A stretch of 64,000 bases of DNA from Halieaceae bacterium (GTDB taxonomy: Bacteria; Pseudomonadota; Gammaproteobacteria; Pseudomonadales; Halieaceae), in NCBI GenBank assembly GCA_028280635.1, contig JANQLM010000011.1, forward strand, positions 1 to 64,000, in the 5' to 3' direction. This document shows positions 46,673-55,219 of this stretch, piece after piece. The notes beneath the pieces were generated by a model. The model ran no database searches. It was not told where the DNA came from and saw only the letters and a list, made by a program, of their open reading frames with translations. Every line of letters begins with the position of its first letter. Positions within the stretch are counted from its first letter, which is position 1. The translations under genes and the position numbers were made by a program.

Positions 46673-47902
46673 TCATGGGCGAACCAGACCGAAGGTCTGA
46701 TCCAGCCAGTCGAACATTTCCTCGTACATGTACACGTAATTGTTGAGCATGCAGTGTGTGTTCGCGCCTGAACGAGAGTCGAAACGAATAACGTCAAATG
46801 GAACCGTTAGGTTCTGAGTAAACTCTTCGAGCTGAGCGGTTCCAACAGCGCCTTCCGCTTCTGCAAAAAGGCACAAGGTCGGGCAAGAAATCTTTTCCTC
46901 AATGCCCTGTAGCCGGAACTGTTTCATTTTTTCCAGCGTTTCAGCAATCGTCGTTGTTCCCAAGATCCAATAAAGCTGTTCTATGGCGAACTCTATCGAA
47001 GGCATTTTCATTTGGTAAAACTGATCGAGCTTCTCGACCAACTCGTCCTCAGCTATATCACTGCCCGTGAGTAACGAAAAGCTTTGCACGAGGAGCGCGT
47101 GGAAGTCGGTCATCGGCGCGTTGACAATGAAGGCTTTGGCACGTGACTCAAACGCCATCGCACGCGAACCGGTATAACCGCCAAGACTGATCGCGCTGAA
47201 CGCGATCATCGCCATATCGACTTCCGGCTGCATTTCAGCCCAATCAAAAATGGGTGTTACAGCGTGTTCATAATCCGGACAAAAGGGATGATTTGGATTG
47301 TCGTAAAGAAACCCGCGTTGCCCCGGCCCTTCAAATGATATGACGTTGTAACCGCGCTCGAGTGCGGCAACACCTCCCATCAACAGCATTTCCTCGCCGC
47401 TTGCGTCTCCTCCACCGTGTAGGATGATCGTGGGACGTTTAACACCGCTGTCGTCGACGGTCCAAAAGAAGACCGGCAGCTCGGTATCCTGGTATTCCAC
47501 CATCGCCTTACGATAAGGTCGCGAATAGTCTTTCATCGCCAGGTCGAAACAGCGTTGACTGCTGCGAAACAGCTCAAGCTTTTCGGAAGATTGGGGAGAC
47601 GCGTAAAACTCCGAATTGCGATAGTAGTTGAATGCACGCAAATAACGCGCCGACGCTGAGTGGCGACGCCCGCGTGTCGCCGCCCTTTCCGCCCTGGCTT
47701 CCATTTCTGCGGCCAGTTTCGACCAGGCCGGAGCCCACTCATCGCGTTTGGACTCAACGATTTCAGACGCAGCGACATAGCACTCCCCCGACGACGCACC
47801 GCCATAGGCCTCATACCCCATGGTCCTAATGAACTGGACGTTCATATGCCGGTCCGAGAAAAGAGCTGGAATGCCCATTTCATGCAATGTCACTGAATCC
47901 AC
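46673..47902 (-). CDS. FrsA-like alpha/beta hydrolase 2
   Basis: The 409-residue protein has the same layout as its neighbour: an N-terminal helical region with RHSASARYLRAFNYYRNSEF, then TIILHGGGDASGEEML, the nucleophile elbow AISLGGYTGSRAM, an acidic CLFAEAEGAVG and the histidine in GANTHCMLNNY. GTG 47902 is chosen because AGGAGG lies five bases upstream; an ATG at 47935 opens the frame without a ribosome site. Two TetR-type palindromes lie upstream. The two hydrolases are diverged, so they probably act on different bonds. Confidence 0.82.
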   Translation of the reverse strand: MDSVTLHEMGIPALFSDRHMNVQFIRTMGYEAYGGASSGECYVAASEIVESKRDEWAPAWSKLAAEMEARAERAATRGRRHSASARYLRAFNYYRNSEFYASPQSSEKLELFRSSQRCFDLAMKDYSRPYRKAMVEYQDTELPVFFWTVDDSGVKRPTIILHGGGDASGEEMLLMGGVAALERGYNVISFEGPGQRGFLYDNPNHPFCPDYEHAVTPIFDWAEMQPEVDMAMIAFSAISLGGYTGSRAMAFESRAKAFIVNAPMTDFHALLVQSFSLLTGSDIAEDELVEKLDQFYQMKMPSIEFAIEQLYWILGTTTIAETLEKMKQFRLQGIEEKISCPTLCLFAEAEGAVGTAQLEEFTQNLTVPFDVIRFDSRSGANTHCMLNNYVYMYEEMFDWLDQTFGLVRP

Positions 47903-48090
47903 GTTTGCCTCCTGGCATTTCGTCAAAAACTGCAAATCAAAGAGATCATTTGAGCTGAGAGCTCACGGCCTCGACAACAGCAGCGGTTCATTTCAAGCAA
48001 GCGGTGTTCGGGAATCACCGACGTTCGGTTAAGTGATGCTATGCGTCACCGGACCCTCGCATCTAGTTATCTTCATTGAGGTTGTTAGAC

Positions 48091-48104
48091 CGACCGTACG
48101 GTAG
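48091..48104. promoter_or_regulatory. TetR-type palindrome upstream of the hydrolase genes (site 1)
   Basis: CGACCGTACGGTAG differs from CTACCGNNCGGTAG at one base. It lies 189 bp upstream of the GTG of hydrolase 2 and is paired with a second site 43 bp further upstream. No other feature is seen in 47903-48206. Confidence 0.6.
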
Positions 48105-48133
48105 CATAAAGATTATCAATTGCAACAAATAAT

Positions 48134-48147
48134 CTACCGACGGGTAG
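48134..48147. promoter_or_regulatory. TetR-type palindrome upstream of the hydrolase genes (site 2)
   Basis: CTACCGACGGGTAG has one mismatch to the motif. The wider AATCTACC-GACG-GGTAGATT is a perfect 8-bp inverted repeat (48131-48150). The centre-to-centre distance to site 1 is 43 bp, about four helical turns, so two dimers could bind one DNA face. Confidence 0.62.
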
Positions 48148-48206
48148 ATTAACTCCGATGCAACTAAGAACTGCGAGTATGCGGAGGTAGAATTAGCGCC
48201 CTTTGC

Positions 48207-49394
48207 TTAAGCAGGCGCGCTATAGAGGGTGACGACGCATGCTCCACCAAGACCTAGATTGTGCTGGAGTGCGAAACGCGCTCCGTCGACTTGGCGCGCG
48301 TCTGCCGAACCGCGCAGTTGCCAAACCAACTCTGCGCACTGGGCTAAGCCGGTCGCACCGAGCGGGTGACCTTTCGATAGCAAGCCGCCAGATGGATTGA
48401 CCACAACTTGCCCACCATATGTGTTTAGATCGTCCTGGATAAACTGTTCGGCGCCCCCTTCAGGGCAAAGCCCAAGAGCTTCATAGGAAATTAGTTCATT
48501 GGCCGTGAAACAATCGTGAAGTTCGACAACGTCAATCTGGTCTGGACCAATCGCTGCGGCCTCATAAACTTGTGAAGCAGCAGCTTTGGTCATGTCATAC
48601 CCCACAACGCGCATCATCGATCTACTTTCAAACGTCGAAGGCGTGTCAGTAGTCATGGCTTGGGCCAGTATCGGGACCGCGTCTCTCAGCCCGTTCTTCT
48701 CGGCAAACCTGCGAGAAACAACGATCGCCGCTGCGGCGCCGCAGGTTGGAGGGCAACATTGTAAACGCGTCAGTGGACCAAACATTGACTTGGAATTTAG
48801 GACCTCCTCAACAGTCACCGCGTCACGAAACACCGCGTTTGGATTTACCGATGCATGCTTTCTAGCCTTCACAGAAACTTTCGCAAACGTCTCCGGTTTG
48901 GTGCCGTAACGGTTTTGATGATCCAGGCCCGCTCCTCCGAACAGTTGAGCGGCTGACGGAACATCCATCTGCCAACCTTGTATCTCACTCGTTGTTTCGG
49001 CGAATCGGTACGTAGATGGCTTGCGATCTTCAAACATCAAGCCGAGCGCGCCAGGTTTCATTTGCTCAAAGCCGAGTGCGAGAGCCACATCAAGATCTCC
49101 GCTTTCGACAGCACTGCGCGCCAGGAACAAGGCAGAAGATCCAGTGGCGCAGTTGTTGTTCACATTTATTATTGGGATTCCGGTTTGGCCCAATTGATAA
49201 AGGGCTGTTTGGCCGCTCGTTGAGTCACCGTACACATAACCGACAAAGGCGGTCTCAACCACATCGTACGGGATGCCCGCATCTCTGAGTGCCAAACGCG
49301 CCGCTTCCGCTCCCATCTCATCATAGCTGCCACTCTTACCAGGTTTAGAAAATGGGATCATTCCCACCCCGCCGATCAAAGTCATTGCGCTCAT
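48207..49394 (-). CDS. SCP2-type thiolase (lipid-transfer protein/thiolase)
   Basis: This thiolase of 395 residues cleaves a 3-ketoacyl-CoA in the last step of beta-oxidation. The nucleophilic cysteine is C82 (NNNCATGSSAL), and GGLLSKGHPLGATG and HNLGLGGACVVTLY hold the remaining active-site loops. It is the SCP-x/Ltp form, used for branched or steroid side chains, rather than FadA. No DUF35 partner gene of the Ltp2 type is next to it. ATG 49394 gives MSAMTLIGGVGMIPF; ATG 49406 and TTG 49412 are alternatives. Confidence 0.88.
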   Translation of the reverse strand: MSAMTLIGGVGMIPFSKPGKSGSYDEMGAEAARLALRDAGIPYDVVETAFVGYVYGDSTSGQTALYQLGQTGIPIINVNNNCATGSSALFLARSAVESGDLDVALALGFEQMKPGALGLMFEDRKPSTYRFAETTSEIQGWQMDVPSAAQLFGGAGLDHQNRYGTKPETFAKVSVKARKHASVNPNAVFRDAVTVEEVLNSKSMFGPLTRLQCCPPTCGAAAAIVVSRRFAEKNGLRDAVPILAQAMTTDTPSTFESRSMMRVVGYDMTKAAASQVYEAAAIGPDQIDVVELHDCFTANELISYEALGLCPEGGAEQFIQDDLNTYGGQVVVNPSGGLLSKGHPLGATGLAQCAELVWQLRGSADARQVDGARFALQHNLGLGGACVVTLYSAPA

Positions 49395-49429
49395 CTTTTC
49401 ACCCATCGTCAAAAATCAAAAAACAGGAA

Positions 49430-49458
49430 TTGTTATTTCGACCGGTCGGTAGTATATT
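49430..49458 (+). promoter_or_regulatory. Promoter with TetR operator between thiolase and dehydrogenase genes
   Basis: On the plus strand TTGTTA (49430-49435), 17 bp and TATATT (49453-49458) form a candidate promoter for the downstream dehydrogenase operon, 436 bp away. CGACCGGTCGGTAG (49439-49452, one mismatch) fills the spacer. The site is also 45 bp upstream of the thiolase start on the other strand. A weaker half-site, GTACCGGTAG, is at 49515. The long leader 49459-49893 has no supported gene. Confidence 0.65.
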
Positions 49459-49893
49459 TTTTGATGCTCGCCAAGAAAAGGTCGAGCTCGATAAAAATGA
49501 GGTCTGGACGATACGTACCGGTAGTAAGAGTTTTTTCTATGCGCCAAATAGATTTCGGTATTGAGCCCGCCGGGCTGCCGATCAGACAAGATATGACCTT
49601 GAGATTCTTGCTGTTACACCATCGCGGGCCATGGTTTGCACCGTCTGGAACAATGCGTTGAAGCACTCAATCTGCGACAGAGGCGTTCGTCCACACCCTG
49701 CGCGTGAAGGCCACAGGGCTGCGTACCGGTCTACGAATATCGTCACTGTGCATGCAGTTCTTCCAAAACGAAAGAAGCCCGTGAGGTTTTCGCAACGTAA
49801 CGTGCAATTGCGCTCACCACATCGAGAAACCCAAGAACAAAGTCGATTGCAGACTAATTAGGACCATACCGTAGAACGAAATGAGGGCGGGAA

Positions 49894-50991
49894 TTGCGAC
49901 TTACATGGAATGATACGGAACTAGAGTTCCAGGCGAGTATTGCGCGAACGCTGGATGATGCCCATGTTCTCGACCATGTACGGGCGTTGATGAACGAAAA
50001 GCGACCTGATGGCGATCATCTATCTGACAAACTTGTTGAGCTTGGGGTCACCGAGGCAGCAATTCCAGAACAGAATGGTGGCTTGGGTCTTGGATACGAG
50101 CCAATTTGTTTAGCCGCATTTGAACTCGGCAAGAGACTCTCACCGTTCTCTTTTGCGTCAACGCTCGGCATTGGTCTTACGGCAAGTCTTCTTCTTGAAG
50201 ACGACTGTCTCGCAAATCAGTTTCGCGCGCTTAAGACCAGGTGTGCGGGGGCTCGTCTCGCTCACTTAGGCAGCACTTCTTTAAGTTTCGAGAAAAAGGA
50301 GGTCTGCGGTGAAGTCAGTTTCGCCTGGGACACTCATAATGCCGACGTCGTACTCGTCGCAACAACAGATCGATCCGGCTCTCCTATTCTTGCTTTGATT
50401 GAGTTAGGTAATGCAGGTGTGACACACACTCCCCTGCCCTCAATCGATCCAACTCGAAGCACCGCGAAGCTGAGTTTCAAAAAGGCCCCCTCGACTTTGC
50501 TTGCATCCGGAGACAGGGCCGTCACTTACGCCGAAACACTGATGCAGCATGTCGACCTATACGTCGCCTTCGAACAAATTGGGGGCGCGATCAGCGCGCT
50601 TGAGATGGCATGCAATTATGCACGGGAGCGCACGGCATTTGGGCAACCTATCGGTGCTTTCCAGGCCATCAAGCATCGCCTCGCGGACATATATACAAAA
50701 AACGAGATCGCCAGAGCGCACGCCCGCTATGCCGCTGATTGCCTGTCTCATGGTGAGAGCGACACAGGCATAGCGGTTGCTTGCGCTCGGGCAGCAGCAA
50801 ATGAAGCCTTTTTGTTTGCTGCCAAAGAATCTCTTCACATACACGGCGGGATCGGCTTCACGTTCGACAGCGATTGCCACCTTTTCTATCGCCGAGCACG
50901 GTTCTTGTCCGCAATTGGAACGCCACAATTAGAGACCCTGGAGGCGGTTGCAAGCCATGTTGTGACGACCGCAGAGGGGGCTACCGCATGA
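49894..50991 (+). CDS. Acyl-CoA dehydrogenase, subunit-like 1
   Basis: The 365-residue FAD enzyme shows the acyl-CoA dehydrogenase fold: AIPEQNGGLGLGYEPICL, FEQIGGAISALEMACNYARERTAFGQPIGAFQAIKH in parts, and HIHGGIGFTFDSDCHLFYRRA. The usual glutamate at this last loop (often TWEHD) is replaced by FDSD. The start is a TTG at 49894 with GGGCGGG upstream. Its end overlaps the next dehydrogenase by ATGA. Such tandem pairs make heteromeric enzymes in steroid degraders, so it may act together with the next gene. Confidence 0.87.
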   Translation: MRLTWNDTELEFQASIARTLDDAHVLDHVRALMNEKRPDGDHLSDKLVELGVTEAAIPEQNGGLGLGYEPICLAAFELGKRLSPFSFASTLGIGLTASLLLEDDCLANQFRALKTRCAGARLAHLGSTSLSFEKKEVCGEVSFAWDTHNADVVLVATTDRSGSPILALIELGNAGVTHTPLPSIDPTRSTAKLSFKKAPSTLLASGDRAVTYAETLMQHVDLYVAFEQIGGAISALEMACNYARERTAFGQPIGAFQAIKHRLADIYTKNEIARAHARYAADCLSHGESDTGIAVACARAAANEAFLFAAKESLHIHGGIGFTFDSDCHLFYRRARFLSAIGTPQLETLEAVASHVVTTAEGATA

Positions 50992-52193
50992 CTGAGGAAG
51001 AAATCGAAGCCTATCGAATGAGTGCGCGCGCTTGGCTCACACAAAACGCCGAGCCGATCACAGGTCGTGATCGTTGGAGGAATCTCAAACCCACCAGCGA
51101 ACGGGTGGAGGACGCTCGAGACTGGCAAAAGCGCAAACACGCCGCCGGCTATGCATGCATTACCTGGCCGAAGGAGTTCGGAGGGCAAAGCGGCTCGTCA
51201 GTTCAGCAAATCATTTTTGCCCAGGAAGAAGCAGGCTTCTTCACCCCACGCGGTGTGCTAGAGATTGGGCTCGGTATGTGTGTGCCAACGCTCATCCAAT
51301 ACGGCCAAAATCCGCTGCGTCAACAACTGGCACAAAAGGCGGCTGTTGGTGAGGAAATCTGGTGCCAGCTATTCTCTGAACCCAATGCTGGCTCGGACCT
51401 CGCGGGTCTCTCTACGAAAGCCGAACAAAGCGGCAAGAACTGGCGAGTCAACGGTCAGAAAGTTTGGACCTCAGGCGCTCACTACTCCAAATGGGGCTTG
51501 CTGCTAGCGCGTACTGATCCTACGGCTCATAAACATGCGGGGCTAACGATGTTTGTTGTCGACATGGATTCCCCAGGCATCACTGTACGCCCTATTCGAC
51601 AGATGACGGGTGAAGAAGACTTCAATGAAGTCTTCTTCACAGACGTTGACATCCCCGATCACCAGAGGCTGGGAGAGGTGGGACAAGGCTGGTCAGTCGC
51701 GTTGACCACGCTGATGTTTGAGCGCATGTCAGTCGGGACAGACCTCTCTTTCCTAGAGGCAACAGACGTCGCAAAACTATCGCTGAACCTTAAAATAAAT
51801 GGAACACCTGCAAGCCAGGACCAAGAGTTAAGACGGAATCTGGCGCGCTGGCATATCAATGAGAGAGGGTTGAAGATCCTGTCCTGGCGCGCTCAGGAAA
51901 TGCTACTAGCGGGCGGCACACCTGGCCCCGAGCGCTCTGTTTCCAAGCTCATTGCGGCATCACAAGGCCAAGACATGGCGCATTACGTATTGGCGATAAT
52001 GGGAGACCAAGCTGCTTTGGACTCAGCCGCGTTGGATGCTAGCCAGCGTTTGCTAGAGCGCTCCTGGGCTTGGGGCGCCGCGATGCGTATCGCGGGCGGG
52101 ACCGATGAAATCTTGCGCAATATCATCTCTGAACGCGTGCTTGGCTTGCCACAAGGACCGCGGCCGGATCTTTCGCACAAAAAGAAGCATTAG
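50988..52193 (+). CDS. Acyl-CoA dehydrogenase, subunit-like 2
   Basis: This 401-residue dehydrogenase carries GYACITWPKEFGGQSGS, the FAD-binding WCQLFSEPNAGSDLAGL, NGQKVWTSGAHYSKWGLLLARTD in parts, ITVRPIRQMTGEEDFNEVFF, LMFERMSVG with the candidate catalytic glutamate, and RIAGGTDEILRNIISERVLGLP at the C-terminus. It starts at ATG 50988 inside the previous stop. Together the two subunits may form a heterotetramer that oxidises a bulky acyl-CoA. A long in-frame extension upstream lies inside the first gene and is not used. Confidence 0.9.
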   Translation: MTEEEIEAYRMSARAWLTQNAEPITGRDRWRNLKPTSERVEDARDWQKRKHAAGYACITWPKEFGGQSGSSVQQIIFAQEEAGFFTPRGVLEIGLGMCVPTLIQYGQNPLRQQLAQKAAVGEEIWCQLFSEPNAGSDLAGLSTKAEQSGKNWRVNGQKVWTSGAHYSKWGLLLARTDPTAHKHAGLTMFVVDMDSPGITVRPIRQMTGEEDFNEVFFTDVDIPDHQRLGEVGQGWSVALTTLMFERMSVGTDLSFLEATDVAKLSLNLKINGTPASQDQELRRNLARWHINERGLKILSWRAQEMLLAGGTPGPERSVSKLIAASQGQDMAHYVLAIMGDQAALDSAALDASQRLLERSWAWGAAMRIAGGTDEILRNIISERVLGLPQGPRPDLSHKKKH

Positions 52194-52204
52194 GAGCGCT
52201 CCCC

Positions 52205-53107
52205 ATGAACAGAAAACAGTCTACCGATTCATATGAGCAACTGCTCTATGAAGTTCCAGCCGAGGGCGTTGCCAGGATTACGCTCAATCGCCCCGACAAA
52301 CGCAATGCGCAAGGCGTAGTGATGACTTATGAGCTCGACGCGGCGTTTAAAAGGGCATGCATGGACGATAATGTTCGCGTGATCATTCTTGCGGCCTCTG
52401 GCGTTGATTTTTGCTCAGGTCATGACCTGAGCTTTAGCGAGATCGACCGCGAGGACGAGTTTCCACCAATTGGGCTCTGGAGCCAAACTAAGAAGCCTGG
52501 CTGGGAATGGGGGGTTGCGCGAGAGAAGGAAATCTACCTCGATATAACACAGCGTTGGCGCGATGCACCGAAGCCGACAATTGCGGCCGTGCAAGGACGC
52601 TGTATTGCCGGTGGCGTCATGCTCGCGTTTGCTTGCGACCTCATCGTCGCCGCCGAGAACGCCAAGTTTAGAGATCATACCGTTGAAATGGGCGTCTGCG
52701 GCGCCGAGTTTTTCAACCATCCATTCGAACTGGGCATCCGAAAAGCCAAAGAATGGCTGTTTACGTCAGACTGGCTGGATGCCAGAGAAGCCTATGAGCG
52801 CGGCATGGCCAACCATGTCGTAGAACATAGTGAACTTGAATCCTTCACGCTTGACCTGGCGAAGAGGATCGCTCAAAAGCCACTATTTGCGCTGCGTATG
52901 ACGAAACTGGCCATGAATGCAGCCCAAGACGCTATGGGTCGACAAGACGCGCAAAACACCGCCTTTGCCCTACATCAGCTATGCCATGCGCAGAACATGT
53001 TGGTTCACGGTTTTTCCGTAGACCCATCTTCCATGCACCCAAAAGTCCGGGAATCGGTTGAAGCGTTAATGGACTTGCGGCGCGAAGCTGAAACGAGACA
53101 ATCCTGA
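52205..53107 (+). CDS. Enoyl-CoA hydratase (crotonase) 2
   Basis: The 300-residue crotonase shows RITLNRPDKRNAQGVVM, DFCSGHDLSFSEIDRED, PTIAAVQGRCIAGGVMLAFACDLI in parts, and HTVEMGVCGAEFFNHPFELG where the catalytic acidic residues lie. The 300-residue length and the W-rich insertion (LWSQTKKPGWEWGVAREKE) set it apart from short-chain hydratases. It begins 11 bp after the dehydrogenase stop, as part of the same operon. Probably hydrates the enoyl-CoA made by the two dehydrogenases. Confidence 0.88.
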   Translation: MNRKQSTDSYEQLLYEVPAEGVARITLNRPDKRNAQGVVMTYELDAAFKRACMDDNVRVIILAASGVDFCSGHDLSFSEIDREDEFPPIGLWSQTKKPGWEWGVAREKEIYLDITQRWRDAPKPTIAAVQGRCIAGGVMLAFACDLIVAAENAKFRDHTVEMGVCGAEFFNHPFELGIRKAKEWLFTSDWLDAREAYERGMANHVVEHSELESFTLDLAKRIAQKPLFALRMTKLAMNAAQDAMGRQDAQNTAFALHQLCHAQNMLVHGFSVDPSSMHPKVRESVEALMDLRREAETRQS

Positions 53108-53137
53108 CCCTGCCCCTAATCAAACTGGAGACTCAAA

Positions 53138-54133
53138 ATGGCCGAAAGACTACCCACCCCAACACCTGACAAGGAGCAGGTCAAACGCGACATTGATGAG
53201 TTCGGTTATGGGATTCTGACCGATTTGCTAAATGCCGATGAAATAGGAGAACTCAAAGACCGTCTCTTGGAGCAAGCAGAGCTTGAAGTTGAACAAGACG
53301 TCGCATGGCTGGGCAACGGCGGACGCGGGGGTAACACCTGGATTGGAGGGCGACGTGATAATCGCGCCTCCCCTTGGCAATGCGTCCGTACTCTTCTGAA
53401 TAAGGGCAGGCCGTTTATCGATTTGGCCCTTAACCCGATTATTCGCGAGATAAACTCGCATGTGCTGAAAGGCATGGATTTCTATCTTTCCAGTACGAAC
53501 GGATTGGTCATCCATAAAGGCGCGGGACGCATGGTGGTTCACAATGACCAACTATTCGTGCCGGGTGAAACCGTCATGCCATTTGTGACCAATGTAATGA
53601 TCGCGCTTTCGGATTTTACCGAAGAAAATGGTGCGACACGTGTTGTCCCCAAAAGTCATCTGGGCCCAGCGCCGAAAGTCATAGCCATCGAAGCGGAAGA
53701 AGGATTTGATGCCGCCAACCCTGAGCCAATCGAAACGATTCCAGCCGAGTGCCCAGCCGGCTCGGCAATATTCTTCGAAGGGCGCCTTTGGCATGAATCA
53801 GGCGAGCAAACATCGGACGATCCACGAATTTCGATTTCGACATACTACGCCCTGCCCTTCATTCGTCAGCAAGACTGCTATCCAGCCAGCATGCAGGATG
53901 AAGTCTATGAAAGCCTAACCAAGGAAGAACGAGCCATGTTTGGCTTCAAAACGGGCCCTTGGGGAAGAATGGACCCTCGCTCCCCAGGCGATCGAACAAA
54001 TACCGACGTTCACAGCCCATTTATTCCCGAGCTGCGACGCGGCAGCGACAAGCGCGCCGTCACAAACGAAGATGCTGGGACATTTGGGGGCAGTTCACGC
54101 CAAGACAAAATCCTTCTCGACCAAGAGGTCTAA
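53138..54133 (+). CDS. Phytanoyl-CoA dioxygenase (PhyH)-family protein
   Basis: The 331-residue protein is a non-haem Fe(II)/2-oxoglutarate dioxygenase. The facial triad is visible as HND in MVVHNDQLFVPGE and a distal histidine in FFEGRLWHESGEQTSDDPRIS, with the arginine of DDPRIS able to hold 2-oxoglutarate. GYGILTDLLNADEI is a typical N-terminal strand. Family members hydroxylate acyl-CoAs with alpha or beta branches, or free small molecules. It lies in the same operon as the dehydrogenases and two crotonases, so it may oxidise a pathway intermediate that cannot undergo plain beta-oxidation. Confidence 0.87.
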   Translation: MAERLPTPTPDKEQVKRDIDEFGYGILTDLLNADEIGELKDRLLEQAELEVEQDVAWLGNGGRGGNTWIGGRRDNRASPWQCVRTLLNKGRPFIDLALNPIIREINSHVLKGMDFYLSSTNGLVIHKGAGRMVVHNDQLFVPGETVMPFVTNVMIALSDFTEENGATRVVPKSHLGPAPKVIAIEAEEGFDAANPEPIETIPAECPAGSAIFFEGRLWHESGEQTSDDPRISISTYYALPFIRQQDCYPASMQDEVYESLTKEERAMFGFKTGPWGRMDPRSPGDRTNTDVHSPFIPELRRGSDKRAVTNEDAGTFGGSSRQDKILLDQEV

Positions 54134-54232
54134 AGGCCTCCGACTGGGGTGGTTCTTGCTAGATCGGGTTTCTTCCCGAGTGGAAGCAGGCCTGCCCCAC
54201 TCTCTTTGTGTAGGCATGGAACTGCATTCGAT

Positions 54233-55036
54233 ATGCTGAAAACACCCGCCGGTCAGTCTGAGTCTGCAATGCGGCTCAGCTTTGAAGCAGAAGGACGCGT
54301 AGCTCGCTTGGTGTTAACTGAAGCAGAGCGCGGAAACCCGATCAACCTTGAGTTTTGCCGCAAGTGGCAAACGCTCGTGTCAAAGCTCAGATCTCGAGCC
54401 GATCTCAAACTCATCATATTGGAGGCTAAAGGTCGCTACTTCAGTGTTGGCGGCGACATTGGCGAGTTTGAACTACACACGCACCGTCTATCCGATCATC
54501 TAGATAAAATGACAGAATTGCTGCACGCAACGCTCATCGAATGGACCAATCTGCCATGTTTTACACTCGCGGTTTGCCAAGGCAAAGTCGCCGGTGGAGC
54601 GATCGGGATCGTTGCGTCCTGCGACGAGATCATTCTGACTGAGAATGCCTCCTTCCATTCCGGCTATGCGGGCATCGGGTTCACGCCAGACCTTGGTGTC
54701 TCCTACTTTTTGCCTAGAATCATCGGCGACAAACGCGCACGGCGTTTTCTGATGACAAATTCTAAACTATTGCCCGAAGAGGCCGTTGAACTTGGGCTGG
54801 CTTCCGGTGTTTACGACACAACCGCAATTTCGAGAGTCCTGAAAGAAAGAGTCGGAGCGACAGAGCACCAATCGAGCGATATGCTCAAAACCCTAAAACA
54901 GAAACACTTTAGGTATCATGGCCTAGAAACGCATCTCGAGTTGGAGGCACGATGTCTTTCAGAAGTCGCAGGAACAGCCAACGCAAGGAGCGGCTTAAAA
55001 GCATTCATTGAGAAGCGCCAAGTACAGTTCGACTGA
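54233..55036 (+). CDS. Enoyl-CoA hydratase/isomerase (crotonase) 3
   Basis: The product of about 267 residues has ARLVLTEAERGNPINLEF, YFSVGGDIGEFELHTHRL, LAVCQGKVAGGAIGIVASCDEII in parts and GYAGIGFTPDLGVSYFLPRIIG. It is diverged from the other two crotonases, so it may be an isomerase or act on another intermediate. The start is uncertain: ATG 54233 or 54269 fit the fold, while the frame opens at 54149 just after the dioxygenase gene. It is the last gene of the operon; GC rises soon after. Confidence 0.82.
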   Translation: MLKTPAGQSESAMRLSFEAEGRVARLVLTEAERGNPINLEFCRKWQTLVSKLRSRADLKLIILEAKGRYFSVGGDIGEFELHTHRLSDHLDKMTELLHATLIEWTNLPCFTLAVCQGKVAGGAIGIVASCDEIILTENASFHSGYAGIGFTPDLGVSYFLPRIIGDKRARRFLMTNSKLLPEEAVELGLASGVYDTTAISRVLKERVGATEHQSSDMLKTLKQKHFRYHGLETHLELEARCLSEVAGTANARSGLKAFIEKRQVQFD

Positions 55037-55219
55037 GACAAAGTACAAAGGGAAAACCTTGATGGAGCGAATCCGTCAGCAGGCATGTGCCAAGACACTG
55101 AAAAACAATAACCTCTAGACCATCTTCGCACCGGCGTATCCCCTCGAACTCCGAGACTTATTGATCCGAGAGCGAGCTTTTTCCAAGTTCGGACTTTTGC
55201 TGGGGTCCGAAAGCCTCGA
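55037..55219. other. Right edge of the catabolic island
   Basis: This 183-bp stretch shows no gene, no transposase and no clear repeat. It separates the last island gene from a LysR remnant and from GC-rich DNA on the right. No attachment-site duplicate was seen. Confidence 0.4.

Noticed and set aside
49461..49861. Short frames in the leader before the acyl-CoA dehydrogenase genes
   Set aside because: No ribosome sites, motifs or coding-like composition; treated as a long untranslated leader.
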